A DNA stretch of 9,691 nt, taken from positions 1 to 9,691 of the forward strand of contig URRJ01000071.1 of the NCBI GenBank assembly GCA_900550205.1. Reading direction: 5' to 3'. How positions within the stretch are numbered: position 1 is the stretch's first letter; every line of letters begins with the position of its first letter. Below the pieces are notes generated by a model, which had not been told where the DNA came from, did not search any database, and worked only from the letters and a program-made list of their open reading frames with translations. Made by a program: the position numbers and the translations under genes. Below, in pieces: positions 8,136 to 9,691 of this stretch. This DNA is from an uncultured Collinsella sp. GTDB taxonomy: Bacteria > Actinomycetota > Coriobacteriia > Coriobacteriales > Coriobacteriaceae.

Positions 8136-8498
8136 ATGGCGAAATTCTTTAAGGACCCCGATGGCAAGCTTATCGCCGCCCTTGGCGACGACGTTGCGAC
8201 CCCTGCCGGCTGCACGGAGCTGACCGCGAACACCGAGGACGCGGCGCTCGAAAAGCACGTGCCGGTCGTTGAGAGCGAGCGCGACGGTCACGTGATCCGC
8301 GCACGCGTGGGCTCGGTTGAGCATCCCAGCCTGCCCGAGCACTATATTGAGTGGATTGCCCTTGAGGCTGAGGGCCGTCTGGAGGTCCATTACCTCCAGC
8401 CCGGCATGAAGCCCGCGACGTTTTTTGCCGGCGGCTCCAAGACCGGTACCGTCTATGCCTATTGCAACCTGCACGGGCTGTGGTCCGCGACGTTCTAG
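8136..8498 (+). CDS. Superoxide reductase, desulfoferrodoxin family, with degenerate centre I
   Basis: This 120-aa cytoplasmic iron protein should reduce superoxide to hydrogen peroxide without releasing oxygen, a defence typical of anaerobes. The catalytic centre II is complete: EKHVP with E39, K40 and H41, then H63 and H69, then C110 and H113 in YCNLHGLW. These give the four-His/one-Cys iron site plus the conserved Glu-Lys pair. The N-terminal part still resembles the desulforedoxin domain (FFKDPDGKLI for the usual Y-K-C-x-x-C-G-N-I), but three of its four Cys ligands are gone, with Asp at the CxxC positions (D7, D9) and only C26 left of the CC pair. It should therefore bind only one iron, like the class III enzymes known from Treponema. 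Electrons would come from a rubredoxin or similar donor encoded elsewhere. It appears monocistronic: long leader before it, terminator after it. Confidence 0.92.
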   Translation: MAKFFKDPDGKLIAALGDDVATPAGCTELTANTEDAALEKHVPVVESERDGHVIRARVGSVEHPSLPEHYIEWIALEAEGRLEVHYLQPGMKPATFFAGGSKTGTVYAYCNLHGLWSATF

Positions 8499-8543
8499 GA
8501 GCGCGCCCCCGCTCGGGGTATCATAGCTAGCATATGCACATGC

Positions 8544-8577
8544 AAGCGCCGACTGCATCTTGCGGCCGGCGCTTTTA
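8544..8577 (+). terminator. Intrinsic terminator after the superoxide reductase gene
   Basis: AAGCGCCG (8544-8551) pairs with CGGCGCTT (8567-8574) around a 15-nt loop that can itself form GCA/TGC (8555-8557/8561-8563). The 3' side runs into TTTT (8573-8576) then A. It lies 46 nt after the stop codon and points in the gene's direction. The T-run is short. There is no T-tract on the opposite strand, so it is not bidirectional. Confidence 0.8.
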
Positions 8578-8615
8578 CTACGAAAACGATGGTTTACGAC
8601 GGAAAGGGCTGAGCC

Positions 8616-9691
8616 ATGAAGCTCGCACTTGCACAGATCGATATGCGCCTGGGTGATATTGAGGGCATTTGCGGTCGCATCGAGGACCAAGTCCGTTTGG
8701 CCCACGAGCGTGGGGCGCGCGTGCTGTGCGTGCCGGCTCCGCTCTTTATGGGAGCCCTGCCCGGCGGCCTGGTGGGCGCTGCCGACTTTGAGCACGACAT
8801 GCTGACGGGCCTGACCGGCGTCGCCGAGCGCATCCAAGAGCTCGATACGATCTGCATCGTGCCCGCGGCGGTTTCGTTTGAGGGCCAGCCCCTGCTCGAC
8901 TACATGATGCTCAAGGACGGCCATGTGGTGCCGGCCCGTTCGAGCATTGCCTTGCAGCGCGGTGGGAACGGCGATGCCCGTTGGGCGCCGCCGGTCTTCG
9001 ACGTGGACGGCGTGCGAATCGCGGTGATCTTCGACTTGGACCGTGAGCTCGAGATGCTGCCGACCGGCGTCGACCTCATCGCCTATTTTCAGTTCAACGC
9101 GTTTGATATGACCGACCGCGAGACGGCCGCCATTGCCGCCGTTCGCAGCGGTGCCTACCGCAAGATCGCGTCCAAGCGCAGCGTATGGTTTGCCTGCATG
9201 GCGCCGGTCGGTGCCTATGACGAGTCGGTGTATACCGGCGGGTCGTTTGTGCTCGACGACTGCGGGCGCGTGGTGGCTCAAGCGCCGTGTTTTGAGGAGA
9301 GCCTGCTGGTTCAGGAGATTCAGCGCGGCGTAATGCTCGATGCTTTGGAGGACCACGAGCTGCCCGAGTTTCGTTCCGAGGAGTGGTTGTGGCAGGCGCT
9401 GGTGCTCGCTGTGCGCGATAACGCCCGTGCCCATGGTACGTCGCGCGCCGTGGTGGCGCTCGAGGGCGATCTGCCGTCGTCTTTGCTTGCGGCGTTGGCT
9501 GTCGATGCATTGGGCTCGCGCAACGTGATCGGCCTGGTGTTGGACCGCAACCGCATCTTTACGCCGGCGCAGGAGGAGGCCGAGGCCGCCCGTTGTGCCG
9601 CCGTTCGCGCGATTGCCGAGCGCCTGCATATTCGCACGGTTGAGCGCGATGCGCCGGATGCGGCGCGCGTACTCGACCGCGATGTGTCGGC
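8616..9691 (+). CDS. Degenerate glutamine-dependent NAD synthetase (NadE) homologue, 3' end cut by window
   Basis: The frame runs from ATG 8616 (GGAAAGG at 8601-8607) to the window edge without a stop; 358 complete codons are visible. An N-terminal nitrilase-fold domain (about 1-250; KLALAQIDMRLGD at the start, TGGSFVLDDCGRVVAQAP near its end) is followed by an NAD synthetase-like domain (LLAALAVDALGSRNVIGLVL, about 289-308). This is the two-domain NadE architecture that makes NAD from deamido-NAD using glutamine. Key residues look lost. The nitrilase Glu of the FPELxLTG region aligns with A41, the Lys region reads RSSIAL (R108-S110), and the catalytic Cys of ICED aligns with F139. The PP-loop SGGxDS reads EGDLPS (283-288). 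Most likely it is a catalytically dead paralogue with a regulatory or structural role, or a diverged enzyme with another substrate. A true nadE should exist elsewhere. The fold is fairly certain; NAD synthetase activity is doubtful. Confidence 0.75.
   Translation, partial: MKLALAQIDMRLGDIEGICGRIEDQVRLAHERGARVLCVPAPLFMGALPGGLVGAADFEHDMLTGLTGVAERIQELDTICIVPAAVSFEGQPLLDYMMLKDGHVVPARSSIALQRGGNGDARWAPPVFDVDGVRIAVIFDLDRELEMLPTGVDLIAYFQFNAFDMTDRETAAIAAVRSGAYRKIASKRSVWFACMAPVGAYDESVYTGGSFVLDDCGRVVAQAPCFEESLLVQEIQRGVMLDALEDHELPEFRSEEWLWQALVLAVRDNARAHGTSRAVVALEGDLPSSLLAALAVDALGSRNVIGLVLDRNRIFTPAQEEAEAARCAAVRAIAERLHIRTVERDAPDAARVLDRDVS

Noticed and set aside
8519..8524. TATCAT as a -10 box for the NadE-like gene
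   Set aside because: No matching -35, and a transcript from here would meet the terminator at 8544-8577 almost at once.
8118..9629. 503-codon minus-strand frame over the superoxide reductase and NadE-like genes
   Set aside because: It spans two clearly coding + strand genes and a terminator, and its translation shows no protein-family features. The real gene on the right is the + frame from 8616, which stays open to the window edge.

Overview
The window (about 62% GC by eye, strongly G/C-ending codons) looks like the chromosome of an anaerobic high-GC actinobacterium. The gene set, the form of its DnaE and the superoxide reductase fit a Coriobacteriia member such as Collinsella. That assignment rests on recalled family resemblance, not on a search. 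All recognised genes lie on the + strand.

Layout: (1) 1-501, the C-terminal end of a RecB/AddA-type PD-(D/E)XK nuclease, probably the tail of a UvrD/RecB-family helicase-nuclease. (2) 502-678, an intergenic region with an 18-bp perfect inverted repeat that can fold into a 63-nt hairpin, then a 13-bp palindrome abutting a possible -10 box. (3) 679-4482, dnaE, a complete DNA polymerase III alpha subunit with all PHP metal ligands and unusual insertions. (4) 4521-7985, a SWIM zinc-finger SNF2-family ATPase, 38 nt after dnaE with no terminator between, so probably co-transcribed. (5) 7986-8135, a 150-nt leader region with a dyad hairpin. (6) 8136-8498, a superoxide reductase (desulfoferrodoxin family) with an intact catalytic iron site and an eroded N-terminal rubredoxin-like centre. 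(7) 8544-8577, an intrinsic terminator. (8) 8616 to the window edge, a glutamine-dependent NAD synthetase homologue, cut by the window, in which the nitrilase catalytic residues and the synthetase PP-loop both appear to be lost.

The first half is a DNA replication/repair block (recombination nuclease, replicative polymerase, SNF2 remodeller). The second half holds an oxygen-defence enzyme typical of anaerobes and the NadE-like protein. I see no mobile element, CRISPR array, tRNA or rRNA. The observations most worth following are the doubly degenerate NadE homologue, the changes in the DnaE PHP and fingers regions, and the long palindrome ahead of dnaE.
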